Counted from the first letter of the stretch, positions 6,363 to 16,177 are shown. The stretch is 64,000 bases of DNA from Tolypothrix brevis GSE-NOS-MK-07-07A (GCA_019358985.1 JAHHIJ010000022.1:39861-103860), one strand, 5' to 3'. Numbers and translations are program-made. The notes: generated from the letters alone by a model not told the origin.

Positions 6363-9300
6363 ATGACCTTCTCCGGTAGTTCCCTCGGCACTCTAGAATT
6401 ACAGCTAACCGCCAATCAGCAAGTATTACGGCAACAGCTCAATCAAACTCGTGCTTACGCCACACAAATAGCGCGGGATATTGAGCAACAAATAAATCGG
6501 GCTTTTGGTGGGACAAATCGGAGTAATACCCAGTTGCCGGGACTGCGGAACGCTTCTGCTCAAGGTGCGGCTGCTGGTGCAAATGCAGGAAATTCCTTTG
6601 CTGATAAATTCAAAGATGCGATCGCACCGCTAAAAGGAGCGATTGACAATATTTTTAGTGGTGCTTTTGTTGGTGCAGGGATAGGAGCTTTTACTTCGAT
6701 TACTGGTGCGATTGGGACTGCCGTTAGTGCGATGCAGGGTTTTGCGGGGCAGATTTTCACCGTCACTAAGGACTTTCAGGGGTTTGAATCGAGTTTAAAA
6801 ACGTTTCTTAAAGGGAACCAGCAAGAGATTGATAAGTTTGTTGCTGGCTTAGAGAAATTCGCCGCGACTACACCTTACGAGCTTAAGGACTTACAGCAAG
6901 CCGCGATCGCTAACTTGGCTACAGGGGCAAAACCTGACCAGATTCTTAAGGACTTGAAATCGATTGGTGATGTGGCAGCCGGGGCAAATACCAGCATCAA
7001 AGAATTGATGGAAGTCTACGCCAAGTCCCGCACTGAAGGTAAGCTACAGAATGAAGATATCGATCAGTTTACCGGGCGTGGCGTACAATTAACCCTCCAA
7101 CTTGCCAAACAATTAGGGGCAAGTGAAAAAGAAGTAAGGCAACTTGCTACTGATGGGAAATTGGAATTTCGCCATCTGGAAGAAGCCCTACGTGCCATGA
7201 GTGGGACGGGTGGGGCTTACTTTGATGCGATGAAAAATAAAGCCACAACTTTAGAAGGTAAATTATCAAATATTAACGATACTTTCTATCAGTTTCAAAA
7301 GCAATTGGGACAAGCTTTTGAGCCGTTATTTAGTTTGGTCACTGACTTTTTAGGAAAGCTTGTAAGTGGGCTAACTGAAAATAAAGATTTAATGGCGCAA
7401 TTGAAGGGACAAACTCAAGAAGTCGCCGATTATTTTAAACAAAATCCAGAGATTGCAGAAAACTTATCAAAGGCATTAAACGAGCTAGTTCGCGGTGCAA
7501 TGACGGCTGTGGTGGGGAGTGCCAAGCAATTGGGTGAATATTTAAAAGAGAATCCAAGGGCAATTCAAGATGCCGTTAAAGGTGGAATTCAATTAGGAAA
7601 AGAAGTAGCTTCAATAGTTACAGGTGCTGCATCTTTGGTTGGTTACATTATTAAATTTACCAGTGGCGTGAAAGAAGCTGCAATCGCTGTCAGAGACACG
7701 CTTGGCGGTGCGATGAAAGCAATTGGCATAGGAGAGAAACAAGAAAATCCTATTGCTAACTTCTTAGTTGGTGATGGCGCACAGCGATCTGCGGAAAATT
7801 TTCAAGATACGTTGTACGGTAAAAATGCCCCATCTTTCATGCAAGGTCTTGGCAAGATGATGGGGTATAAGGGTGCGGAAGGTTCGGCAGAAGGAAATCA
7901 AGCTCAAGCTCCGTCATCTGGTGGTAATCTGCCTTTTGGAGCTGCTCTTGCTACTGTTCAAAGTTTTTTTGGTGGTCAGCAACAACAAGCTCAAAAAAGC
8001 AAAGTTCTTATGCGTCGGACGGGACAAAAAGACGAGAATGGGCTTGAGAAATTAGCTTTAACTGTATACGATGAAAATGGACAAGCTAGCCAGTTTACTG
8101 TTAACTCTGGCAGAAAAGAAACTCAGAAAAAATTTGGTGGTGCTGGAAGTACGCGGGAGGGGTCAAAGGCTCCACTTGAATACGGAACTTATAATATTGG
8201 GCAAGAAAGAGCGGGTACAAGCGCTGCCGTTGGTGCTACTTTTATTCCCACAAATCCAAATTTCAGCACAGAACGCACTGACATCGGATTTCATCAAGAT
8301 GCTGACAGAAATGTAGTACCTGGTAGTGCTGGATGCATTGTGTTTGCCACAAAAGAAGAATTTCAACGATTTAGGCAAGTTTTAAAGGGTAGTAAAGCAA
8401 CTGAGCTAAGTTTTGAAGAGGGTATTTCTTCTGGTAACTTGGGTTCCGCACTTCAACAATCTGGGATTAAAGGCTCCCCATATAAAATTGTTGAAAGTGT
8501 TGGCAGCAGAATGGAAAATGTTGGCAAATACGAAGACTTAGAAAAACATCATCCTTCTGCCGGTAGAGAGCCTAATCGCAATTACGCAACGAGTGGGGGG
8601 AAACTTGAAGAGGTGACACCAACAAGAGGTGTTGAAGGCGGATATTTAATAAAGAAAGATTATGTGCTGATAGGGAAGGGTGGAAATCAAAGAGTTGATT
8701 CTCCTGCTCCAGTTTCTGGTTACGCAAGAAATATCGGTCAGGGATGGGGAGCCGTTTCTTTTTATGATGCTCCCAAAGGAGGTAATTTAATTGGTCGAAG
8801 CGGTCATTTAACTAATATATCAGTCAAAGAAGGTCAATTTGTCAAGTATGGGCAGCCGATAGGAAAACAAGGGGGTGCGGGGGGGTATGCAGTTCACTCC
8901 CATGTGGAGCTAGCTCCAAATCAATGGCGAAAATATATTCAAGATTTGTTGGACGGGGTTTTTGATGATGGGAAAAAGGCTGTTTCGGGAAGTAAAAACC
9001 CTGTATTGAATACACAGGCAATAGCAAAACAATATAATTTGCAATCTTTACTTGTCCAAGAGTTGCAATCGGGGAAAGTACTTGGTGAGAGCAATAGCTC
9101 TAAGTCTCCGGCTTCACCAGCATCAACAATTAAATTAATTGTTGGCGATTTAATTACAGATGCCGTTAATCAAGGTAAGGCTAAATTAGAGCAGGAATTA
9201 ACGCTTAAGCCTGGAGAAATAGCCGAAGGTTCTGATTTGAAAACAGGACAACAAGTAAAAGTCTCTGAGTTAATCACTCGGATGCTAAAAGAATCTGATA

Positions 9301-12300
9301 ATACAGCGACAAATGCCTTGATTGGCTTACTAGGCGGACTAGATAAAACCACTCAGTTGGCAATTGAGAAAGGATATAAAAACACTCATATAGGCGGATT
9401 ATTAAGCATCCCTGGTGCTACTGGATTTAAGAATAAATCAACGGCTGAAGATACGACTAAAGCAATGCGTGATTTATTGCTAGATAATTCTGAAGCTGGC
9501 AGAATTGGATCTTCCGCTTTGCGGTCAACCAGAAATTTTAAATATGAAGGTGAAACAGGCGGGAAGATAGACAATAATTCTAAAGTTATCGGCAATGTCG
9601 GGATTGTCAATATCAGCGGCAAAGAATATATTGTTACCGCTTACGCTAATGTAAATGGCAATGTAGATGGAAATAGGGCAGTTATTAAAAATGCTACAAA
9701 TGATGTAACCGCGTCTCTAAAAAATCAAAACTCTCTCAGTTCTCCTAATATATTTGAGCAAGGGGTACAAGCATTTCAACAAATTATTAAGCCAGTACAG
9801 CAAGCCTTACAAGGTGCGTCAGGCGGAGGTAAAGTAAGCTCTTCAAGCGATCCAATGTGGGGTAAAGCTGCTAACTACGCACCATCTGATTTATCAAAGC
9901 TGACTTCAACTGGAAAGAAAGCGATGGAAGCATTGAAAAATCCCAATGTGCGCGCATTTTTGGATGCTGTGGCGATCGCAGAATTAGGAGATGATGCAGC
10001 CCAAAAGGGTGGATATGGCTATCTATTTGGAGATGTGAACGGCAAGGAAACATTCGACCCCAACAACCTCAGTTCGCATCCTAAGCAGAAACGACGTAGC
10101 GGTAAATACGTCTCTTCTGCTACAGGGCGTTACCAAACAATGGATTTTGTGTGGGATGATGATACTAAATATGGTTCAAAAGGACTGGGACTTGCAGACT
10201 TTAAGCCACAGTCACAAGAAATCTTGGCTATAGGAAGGATGATGTACCGTGGCATCCTTGATGAAGTGATGCGGGGGAACGTTGCCGGAGTTATCAAGCG
10301 CAGCGGCAACATGGATGCTTCGAGCGAGTGGGCATCATTGCAAGGCAACCCCTACGGGCAAGGGACATCCGGGGGTAAACGCTCTGCTTTCTTGGGGAAT
10401 TTTGAAAAATTCCGCAATGAAGCAACAAACTCACAGCAATCGGCTCTGTCAAAGAGTCAGCAACCAACAACCAACAGTCAAGCGATCGCAACCGGCAACA
10501 ACCAACCAACAACCAACAACCAACCAACAACCAACAACCAACAGTCAGCAGAAGACCAACGCAACTTAGTAGCGGCAAGGCGTAAATTAGCAGAACAAAA
10601 CTCCAAAGAAATTAAAGATGAGCTTGATTCAGCAAATAAACAAGCCGATGGAAGGCAAAAACAGCAACGAGAATTAGATGCTCAAAAACGCGGACAACTC
10701 GATAAAGAAAAGAAAGCACAGTTGCAACTTGAGATGGCTCAGGCTCCCGATGATGAAGCTAAAAAGGTTGTCGAGCGACGGCTTTCACGCTACAACCTTG
10801 ATAATAAGTACGAAGAAGATTTAATCAAATTTGCTCAACAACGCGAAGATGTAGTTGACGCTAGAGACAAGAAAATGCAGGTTATAGCTGAAGCTAAAAA
10901 ACGCAATAAACCAATCGATTTGGGTGAAGAGGCAGGCAGGGATTATACTAAGGCAATTAATCAATTAGATGAACTTATTGCTTCTACTAAAGAACAACAT
11001 AAAGTAGAATTAGAGACTGATAACTTAAATGAATCTAACTCTACAAACCAGCAAGAACGAGATAAAGAAAGGCAGCGTGAGATAGAAAGATTAACCCGCG
11101 CTCATGAACAATATATTAATCAACTAAAGTTAGAGCAGTCGCTCTTAAAAGATGAACCAACTAAACAAAATATTCAATCGTTAATTGATTCTTCCGAATT
11201 AGAGTATCAAGCAAAAACAACATTGATGCCGTTGCAAAATGACCTTGATGATTTGCAAGATAGGAAAGTTTACTTATTAGGTAAAGGTGGGCTGAAAGAA
11301 GATTCAGAAGAAGTGAAACTTTTAAGTAAAGAAATTGATAATTTAGTTGCTCAGACTAATTCCGTTGCTGATAAGTCGGGGATTGATTTAAAAGTATTCA
11401 ATAACCAACGCAAACAAACTCAAGAAAACAATGCTTTGTTGCGTGAGAATGAAGATAAAGAGCAAGCTTACAGCCAACAAGTAAACCAACTGCGATCGCA
11501 ACTAGGAAATGCACGCACCCAACAGCAGAAAGCAGAGCTACAATTTCAACTTGATAAAATAGCTGCAATTCACGAAGAACAGCAAGCGCTACAGCCTCTC
11601 AAGGAGCAATACGATAATTTGGTGAAATCGCGGGAGCAATTAATTGTGTCCGGCAAATTTGACACTAATAGCGAAGTTATCAAAGAGCTAGACAAACAAG
11701 TTGCTCAATTAAATAATCAAATAAAATTAGTTGGCGAACAATCGAAGGTTAGCTTTCAAATCTTAACCAAGGAATCGCAAAAAGCAATTGAACAAGCTAA
11801 GTTTGCTGATTTGGAAGCCGCTTTATCTAAAGAATCGGGACTCGTTAGTAGCAGCACTTCTGTACTTCAAGGGCAAGCCGGTTTAATTCGTAATCGCGGG
11901 GGGAACGAATACCAAGCTTCGGCATTGGAAGGTGAAGCTTCGCAGATGCAGGAACAAATTAGATATAAGCAAGAGCTATTACAAATTGAACAACAGATTG
12001 CAGCCGCACGGGACACTTCTTCTGAATATACAGAATTAGAAGTCTTCAAGATGAAAGCGAATGCGGAAACATTAAATAAAATAAATTTAGAAAATATTTC
12101 GGGACAAGTTAAAACCCTCGCTAAGGATTTAACGGATGTTGGTAAAAACGCCTTGGGTGGATTTTTTACTGATATTATCACTGGTTCAAAGTCAGCAGCA
12201 GACGCTTTTAAGGACTTGGTTGGCAATATCGCTAACCAACTCGCACAGTTAGCAGTTAACAAACTGATTTCTGAATTATTTGGTGGTGGGGGTGGCATTC

Positions 12301-12746
12301 CTGGTATAGGTAGTGGAGGCGGTGGGGGCTTCTTGGGCGGGTTACTTGGCTTTAATCAAGGGGGGATGGTTCCGAACTACGCGATGGGGGGTAGTGTGGG
12401 GGCTATAGCCGATGCGCTACAACGAGAAAAAAGTGCTTCTGGGCGTAATCCGCTCTTAGCCGCGCTAACACCGGGGGAAATGGTGCTAACTGTGCAGCAA
12501 GCCAAGCGCTTCCAAGAATTGCGTTTAGATAAAGTGTTGAATTTTGCTAATGGTGGTGTAGTTGGGGGCGTTTCTGGCAGCGGTGAAATTAAAGAGGACG
12601 GCATGACTATCAATATCCCTGTCACTATTGCCGGGGGAGCAAAAGAAACTTCAGTTGATGTGCCACGCTTACAAAGTTCAATCCGAGGCGTGGTTGTTGA
12701 AGAATTGTTGAAACAACAGCGTCGTGGTGGCGCATTGAATCGGTGA
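6363..12746 (+). CDS. Giant tail tape measure protein with four peptidoglycan-type domains
   Basis: A 2127-residue tape measure protein, which sets tail length and is threaded into the cell. Residues ~140-316 form the tape-measure N-terminal domain (AATTPYELKDLQQAAIA... SNINDTFYQFQKQLG). Residues ~548-681 resemble an L,D-transpeptidase-like fold (GFHQDADR, then PGSAGC). Residues ~776-858 look like an M23 peptidase with the HxH motif (VHSHVEL, ~844) but no clear first zinc ligand. Residues ~880-1120 look like a class A beta-lactamase/PBP-type serine hydrolase: S921-T-I-K924, S978-D-N980, and ETG at 1064-1066 in place of KTG. Residues ~1193-1355 match lambda endolysin (GH104), with Glu1207 as catalytic candidate and the motifs HPKQ, TGRYQ and DFKPQSQ. 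A QPTTNN repeat (~1370-1395), a coiled-coil rod (~1400-1906) and a hydrophobic, Gly-rich tail follow. Confidence 0.93.
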   Translation: MTFSGSSLGTLELQLTANQQVLRQQLNQTRAYATQIARDIEQQINRAFGGTNRSNTQLPGLRNASAQGAAAGANAGNSFADKFKDAIAPLKGAIDNIFSGAFVGAGIGAFTSITGAIGTAVSAMQGFAGQIFTVTKDFQGFESSLKTFLKGNQQEIDKFVAGLEKFAATTPYELKDLQQAAIANLATGAKPDQILKDLKSIGDVAAGANTSIKELMEVYAKSRTEGKLQNEDIDQFTGRGVQLTLQLAKQLGASEKEVRQLATDGKLEFRHLEEALRAMSGTGGAYFDAMKNKATTLEGKLSNINDTFYQFQKQLGQAFEPLFSLVTDFLGKLVSGLTENKDLMAQLKGQTQEVADYFKQNPEIAENLSKALNELVRGAMTAVVGSAKQLGEYLKENPRAIQDAVKGGIQLGKEVASIVTGAASLVGYIIKFTSGVKEAAIAVRDTLGGAMKAIGIGEKQENPIANFLVGDGAQRSAENFQDTLYGKNAPSFMQGLGKMMGYKGAEGSAEGNQAQAPSSGGNLPFGAALATVQSFFGGQQQQAQKSKVLMRRTGQKDENGLEKLALTVYDENGQASQFTVNSGRKETQKKFGGAGSTREGSKAPLEYGTYNIGQERAGTSAAVGATFIPTNPNFSTERTDIGFHQDADRNVVPGSAGCIVFATKEEFQRFRQVLKGSKATELSFEEGISSGNLGSALQQSGIKGSPYKIVESVGSRMENVGKYEDLEKHHPSAGREPNRNYATSGGKLEEVTPTRGVEGGYLIKKDYVLIGKGGNQRVDSPAPVSGYARNIGQGWGAVSFYDAPKGGNLIGRSGHLTNISVKEGQFVKYGQPIGKQGGAGGYAVHSHVELAPNQWRKYIQDLLDGVFDDGKKAVSGSKNPVLNTQAIAKQYNLQSLLVQELQSGKVLGESNSSKSPASPASTIKLIVGDLITDAVNQGKAKLEQELTLKPGEIAEGSDLKTGQQVKVSELITRMLKESDNTATNALIGLLGGLDKTTQLAIEKGYKNTHIGGLLSIPGATGFKNKSTAEDTTKAMRDLLLDNSEAGRIGSSALRSTRNFKYEGETGGKIDNNSKVIGNVGIVNISGKEYIVTAYANVNGNVDGNRAVIKNATNDVTASLKNQNSLSSPNIFEQGVQAFQQIIKPVQQALQGASGGGKVSSSSDPMWGKAANYAPSDLSKLTSTGKKAMEALKNPNVRAFLDAVAIAELGDDAAQKGGYGYLFGDVNGKETFDPNNLSSHPKQKRRSGKYVSSATGRYQTMDFVWDDDTKYGSKGLGLADFKPQSQEILAIGRMMYRGILDEVMRGNVAGVIKRSGNMDASSEWASLQGNPYGQGTSGGKRSAFLGNFEKFRNEATNSQQSALSKSQQPTTNSQAIATGNNQPTTNNQPTTNNQQSAEDQRNLVAARRKLAEQNSKEIKDELDSANKQADGRQKQQRELDAQKRGQLDKEKKAQLQLEMAQAPDDEAKKVVERRLSRYNLDNKYEEDLIKFAQQREDVVDARDKKMQVIAEAKKRNKPIDLGEEAGRDYTKAINQLDELIASTKEQHKVELETDNLNESNSTNQQERDKERQREIERLTRAHEQYINQLKLEQSLLKDEPTKQNIQSLIDSSELEYQAKTTLMPLQNDLDDLQDRKVYLLGKGGLKEDSEEVKLLSKEIDNLVAQTNSVADKSGIDLKVFNNQRKQTQENNALLRENEDKEQAYSQQVNQLRSQLGNARTQQQKAELQFQLDKIAAIHEEQQALQPLKEQYDNLVKSREQLIVSGKFDTNSEVIKELDKQVAQLNNQIKLVGEQSKVSFQILTKESQKAIEQAKFADLEAALSKESGLVSSSTSVLQGQAGLIRNRGGNEYQASALEGEASQMQEQIRYKQELLQIEQQIAAARDTSSEYTELEVFKMKANAETLNKINLENISGQVKTLAKDLTDVGKNALGGFFTDIITGSKSAADAFKDLVGNIANQLAQLAVNKLISELFGGGGGIPGIGSGGGGGFLGGLLGFNQGGMVPNYAMGGSVGAIADALQREKSASGRNPLLAALTPGEMVLTVQQAKRFQELRLDKVLNFANGGVVGGVSGSGEIKEDGMTINIPVTIAGGAKETSVDVPRLQSSIRGVVVEELLKQQRRGGALNR

Positions 12747-12813
12747 TGATTTGCTCCTAGACATATATATGTGCAGACGTTTTCGTTGATATATGTATAG
12801 ATACTTTTGGCGG

Positions 12814-13578
12814 TCAATTCGAGTACCGAATTACCAACCGCGTCCTTTCCACCCAATACCCGCCATACATAAATATCTCACTGAGTCGTCCCTCTCCCAA
12901 ATTGTGTAGCGCTTTCCCGGTTGAAGGGTCTAGGAGAATTGCGGCGTGGTGAGTGCAACTGCCCGTAATGCACATAAGTATCACATCGTTTATTTGGAGT
13001 GGTTCACCACTAACGAGTTTCCGAAATCCGCATGAAACAAAAGAATCGGTGAACATATCCCAGTCGGGCGAAGTAGTTTCTTCAATATCACCCCTTGGAA
13101 AGTCTGGGAGTTCAACACCCAACATCCCTTTGTAATAGCTACGAAACAACGTGTAACAATCGCTACGATTGTACTCAAACTTCCAGCCTAAATAATATTC
13201 CAGTGACTTCGGAGAGTGGAGGTTAGGAATTAGGGGATAGGGGTAAATATCACCCGGTGAGTAATAGTCCCATTGCCCGAAAGCAGTGTGGTAGAGGAGG
13301 TAGGGTATTTTTGATGCCTTACTATTACTTATATCTGTAGGGCTAAGTAACGCTGGCTGCGAGTCTTGCCAGTGGCTGTGGTAAATTGCCGTTACAGGAG
13401 TTGCGGCGTTTATTTCTTCAAAATAGTCTGTTGAGATTTCAAAAGCTTCTTTGGGATTATTCGCAATGTTGCCACAAGGAAAAATGCGGTCTCCGCAAAT
13501 CAACCCACACGTTTCTAAATTGGGCAGATGTTGAGCATGAGCAATAATTTGTTGCTTAATCTCGGTGGTTAACTTCAA
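12814..13578 (-). CDS. Lambda gpK-like tail protein: JAMM peptidase plus NlpC/P60
   Basis: A 254-residue protein with the two domains of lambda gpK. The N-terminal ~115 residues are a JAB/MPN domain with the zinc motif H-S-H-x7-S-x2-D (YHSHWQDSQPALLSPTD) and an upstream Glu near ETCGLICG. The C-terminal half is NlpC/P60-like, with the nucleophile Cys in NRSDCYTLFRSYYKG and the His in CTHHAAILLD. In lambda, gpK belongs to the tail tip complex. Here it is convergent with the tape measure gene (67-base gap), whereas in lambda it lies between L and I on the same strand. No terminator is obvious in the gap. Confidence 0.9.
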   Translation of the reverse strand: MKLTTEIKQQIIAHAQHLPNLETCGLICGDRIFPCGNIANNPKEAFEISTDYFEEINAATPVTAIYHSHWQDSQPALLSPTDISNSKASKIPYLLYHTAFGQWDYYSPGDIYPYPLIPNLHSPKSLEYYLGWKFEYNRSDCYTLFRSYYKGMLGVELPDFPRGDIEETTSPDWDMFTDSFVSCGFRKLVSGEPLQINDVILMCITGSCTHHAAILLDPSTGKALHNLGEGRLSEIFMYGGYWVERTRLVIRYSN

Positions 13579-13607
13579 AATTAAACCTTATTTTTAATTC
13601 AAAACTA

Positions 13608-13727
13608 GCGCAAAATTAGCTCAGTCTTTTTTTATATCTTCACGAACCCGCATCCTGCGGAGGTTTTATTCTATGGTGCTACTGCCTTACAAGCAGGACG
13701 TCATCAGTTCGAGTCTGGTACTGCCCA
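13608..13727 (+). pseudogene. tRNA-Val(UAC)-like fragment, probable attachment site
   Basis: Positions 13675-13727 contain a good 3' tRNA half: an anticodon arm CTGCC-TTACAA-GCAG with anticodon TAC, a T arm with TTCGAGT loop closed by ATCAG/CTGGT, and an acceptor strand ACTGCCC followed by A. A 5' element with TTAGCTCAGT (13608-13625) resembles a D arm, but it is separated by ~49 bases that hold a CCGCA/TGCGG hairpin, and its acceptor strand (GCGCAAA) pairs poorly with ACTGCCC. A functional tRNA therefore looks unlikely. The fragment lies exactly where phage genes give way to glmS, as expected for an integrase target or displaced tRNA end. Confidence 0.6.
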
Positions 13728-13749
13728 TTTTTAATTTTGGTTAAATGAT

Positions 13750-13781
13750 AAAAAACATCAAGTTTGACTTGATGTTTTTTT
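13750..13781. terminator. Strong intrinsic terminator, bidirectional
   Basis: A perfect stem AACATCAAGT/ACTTGATGTT with loop TTG is flanked by runs of A on the left and T on the right, so it can end transcription from either side. It sits just downstream of glmS (minus strand). A small palindrome AGGACT-AA-AGTCCT at 13785-13798 follows. Confidence 0.85.
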
Positions 13782-13808
13782 GTCAGGACTAAAGTCCTCA
13801 CTAGGAAT

Positions 13809-15683
13809 TTATTCTACCGTTACCGACTTGGCTAAATTTCTCGGCTGATCGACATCCAAACCGCGCCGCGCTGCAATATGATAAGCCAATAATTGCAAAG
13901 GAATTACAGTCAAAATTGGTGAAAGTAATTCATCCACGTTAGACACGGGGAGCAAGTCGTTAAAAATTTCCGCAGCTTCACCATCTTTGACGGGAGTTAC
14001 ACCGATTAATCGTGAATCTCTGGCTTTTGCTTCTTGAGCGTTGGAAAGCACCTTTTCATAAACTTTACCAGGGATAGCGATCGCTACTACTGGTACTTTG
14101 GCATCTAATAGAGCGATGGGACCATGTTTCATTTCTCCAGCGGGATACCCCTCAGCGTGAATATAGCTGATTTCTTTTAATTTCAACGCTCCTTCTAAAG
14201 CGATGGGAAAGTTAATTCCCCTACCCAAAAAGATAAAATCTGTGGTTTCGGCAAAGTCGTGCGCTAACTGTTCAATTAGATGTTCCTGTTTTTCCAAAGT
14301 TGCTTCAATTTCTTTCGGAATCTGTCGCAAAGAGTTAATAATTTCCTCTAATTTGTCGGGAGAAATTGTTTGACGACCATAAGCTAAATCCAAAGCTAAG
14401 GCATAAAATGCCATCAGTTGGGCAATAAAAGTTTTCGTTGCCGCTACCCCAATTTCTAGTCCCCCATGAGTATTGATAATCTGAGATACCATTTGACCCA
14501 AGGTGCTTTCTGGACGATTAGTAATTCCTAAAAGTCGCGGTTGATACTTAGGTTCTTTACCACTGCGGCGCTCTTTTTCCATCGCCAAAGCAGCTAGTGT
14601 ATCAGCAGTTTCCCCAGATTGAGTTACGCCAATTGTGAGAGTATTTGCTGTCAAAGGTGATGGTGCGTAGCGAAACTCAGAAGCATATTGAACCTGTGTG
14701 GGAATTTCTGCCAGTTGTTCAATTAAATATTTACCGATTAGTGCTGCGTGCCAACTAGTACCGCAAGCTACGATTTGAATTTGCTCTAAATCAACGTAAA
14801 ATTCTGCTGGTAAGCCTAAATTAATCGGCGAAGACGGATCATTTGTAAAGTAAGCTTCTAAACAAGCCCTAACTACTCCCGGTTGCTCGTAGATTTCCTT
14901 GAGCATGAAGTGCTTGAATCCCTGTTTTTCTACCATCATGGGACTCAAGTTAAGCAAACGCGGTTGTTTTTTCAACCTGTCACCGGCAAAGTTATATATT
15001 TCCACCCCTAAAGGCGTCAACCGTGCCATTTCGCCATTTTCTAAGGTTAGCACCGCACGGGTATGAGAAACGATCGCTGGGGTATCAGAAGCGCAGAAAA
15101 ATTCACCTTGACCAAAACCAATTACCAGCGGTGCTTGTTGTCGGATGGCAATCAGTTCATCGGGAAAATCAGCACAAAGACAAGCGATGGCAAATGCCCC
15201 CTCTAATTTATTCACAGCTTGACGCACTGCCTCGAAAAAAGGAGAGGGGGAATGCAAAGAGGGGGGATTTTTTAAGAATTCGGCGATTAAGTGGGGAATT
15301 ACTTCTGTATCAGTTTGGGAACGAAACACATAGCCTTTTTCTTTAAGATCCTCGCGTAACTCGCGGTAATTTTCAATAATGCCATTTTGCACCACCGCTA
15401 CCCGCATTGCTGTATCCATGTGTGGATGAGCATTATACTCTTCTGGCTTACCATGAGTCGCCCAGCGAGTGTGACCAATACCAATTTGTGCTGGGGTTTC
15501 GATAGCTTCTAGTTTAGAACGCAGGTTATGCAGTTTGCCTTTAGCGCGAACGCAATTAACCTCACCTTCCCAAATAGTGGCGATTCCGGCGGAATCGTAA
15601 CCCCTATACTCCAGTTTTTCCAGCCCAGAGAGCAAAATTTCTGTCGCTGCTTGAGTGCCGATATAACCTACAATGCCGCACAT
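13809..15683 (-). CDS. glmS: Glutamine--fructose-6-phosphate aminotransferase (isomerizing)
   Basis: A 624-residue enzyme making glucosamine-6-phosphate from fructose-6-phosphate and glutamine, the first step to UDP-GlcNAc and peptidoglycan. The N-terminus MCGIVGYIG exposes the nucleophile Cys after Met removal. Glutaminase motifs follow: GHTRWATHG and QNGIIENY. Two SIS domains fill about residues 290-620, with CGTSWHA, GVTQSGETADT, the ATKTF loop and the C-terminal LAKSVTVE. Length is normal. A terminator lies directly downstream. No glmS ribozyme is visible upstream, as expected outside Firmicutes. Likely a stand-alone transcript. Confidence 0.98.
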   Translation of the reverse strand: MCGIVGYIGTQAATEILLSGLEKLEYRGYDSAGIATIWEGEVNCVRAKGKLHNLRSKLEAIETPAQIGIGHTRWATHGKPEEYNAHPHMDTAMRVAVVQNGIIENYRELREDLKEKGYVFRSQTDTEVIPHLIAEFLKNPPSLHSPSPFFEAVRQAVNKLEGAFAIACLCADFPDELIAIRQQAPLVIGFGQGEFFCASDTPAIVSHTRAVLTLENGEMARLTPLGVEIYNFAGDRLKKQPRLLNLSPMMVEKQGFKHFMLKEIYEQPGVVRACLEAYFTNDPSSPINLGLPAEFYVDLEQIQIVACGTSWHAALIGKYLIEQLAEIPTQVQYASEFRYAPSPLTANTLTIGVTQSGETADTLAALAMEKERRSGKEPKYQPRLLGITNRPESTLGQMVSQIINTHGGLEIGVAATKTFIAQLMAFYALALDLAYGRQTISPDKLEEIINSLRQIPKEIEATLEKQEHLIEQLAHDFAETTDFIFLGRGINFPIALEGALKLKEISYIHAEGYPAGEMKHGPIALLDAKVPVVAIAIPGKVYEKVLSNAQEAKARDSRLIGVTPVKDGEAAEIFNDLLPVSNVDELLSPILTVIPLQLLAYHIAARRGLDVDQPRNLAKSVTVE

Positions 15684-16177
15684 TGATCACACCAGTTTGT
15701 TTAGAGGACGATTAAACCCAGTATAGTTCTTAACATAGATGTGCGGTTTTCGCTAACTTTAAACAAATTTAATATGTGAACAAATAAAAAGAGCAAGGAT
15801 TTTTGGTATGTAGAGACGCGATCGCTCGAAGTCTCTACCCCAATACGGTTCAGTTAAGGTTGATAATTGAGAATATTCTCAATTATTTGACGTAAGAATA
15901 AGTCTTTCAGCATTACAAAAGTTGAGATTTTTCGTGAAGTTAACAGTTTAGAATACCAATGTGCTACTAGATAGCGATCGCCCTGTACCAGTTGCGTCAG
16001 ATATGCTAATACGCATGTACTATAAATTATTGTTCGCCTGTGCCAGTTACGTAAGTCCTGGTTTCAATTGGGGGCTAGATTTTTCATGTTCATTTTTTGC
16101 CTTCACCAGATGTACGGAGCTTTTTCAAAAATCAAATACTAATCCTATAGAAATAAATTCGTTATGGAAAAAAGGAA
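15684..16177. other. Intergenic region between glmS and the histidine kinase
   Basis: Divergent promoter region of 494 bases. It holds a degenerate GTAGAGACG-type palindrome at 15810-15838 and a lone CAATACGGTTCAGTTAAGG at 15841-15859. The latter matches the end of the MITE at 24320-24453, but no partner end is visible. Around 16037-16060 is a GTGCCAGTTACGTAAGTCC scrap of the AGGACTTACGCA MITE family. No small gene is convincing. Confidence 0.6.

Noticed and set aside
12377..12856. A 159-codon minus-strand frame at the tape measure end
   Set aside because: Shadow of the Gly-rich C-terminus of the tape measure protein.
13626..13674. Intron within a tRNA
   Set aside because: Known cyanobacterial tRNA introns are group I introns in the anticodon loop and much longer; this 49-base stretch lacks their core.
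13675..13727. Functional tRNA-Val gene
   Set aside because: The 5' half is displaced by 49 bases and its acceptor strand does not pair with ACTGCCC.
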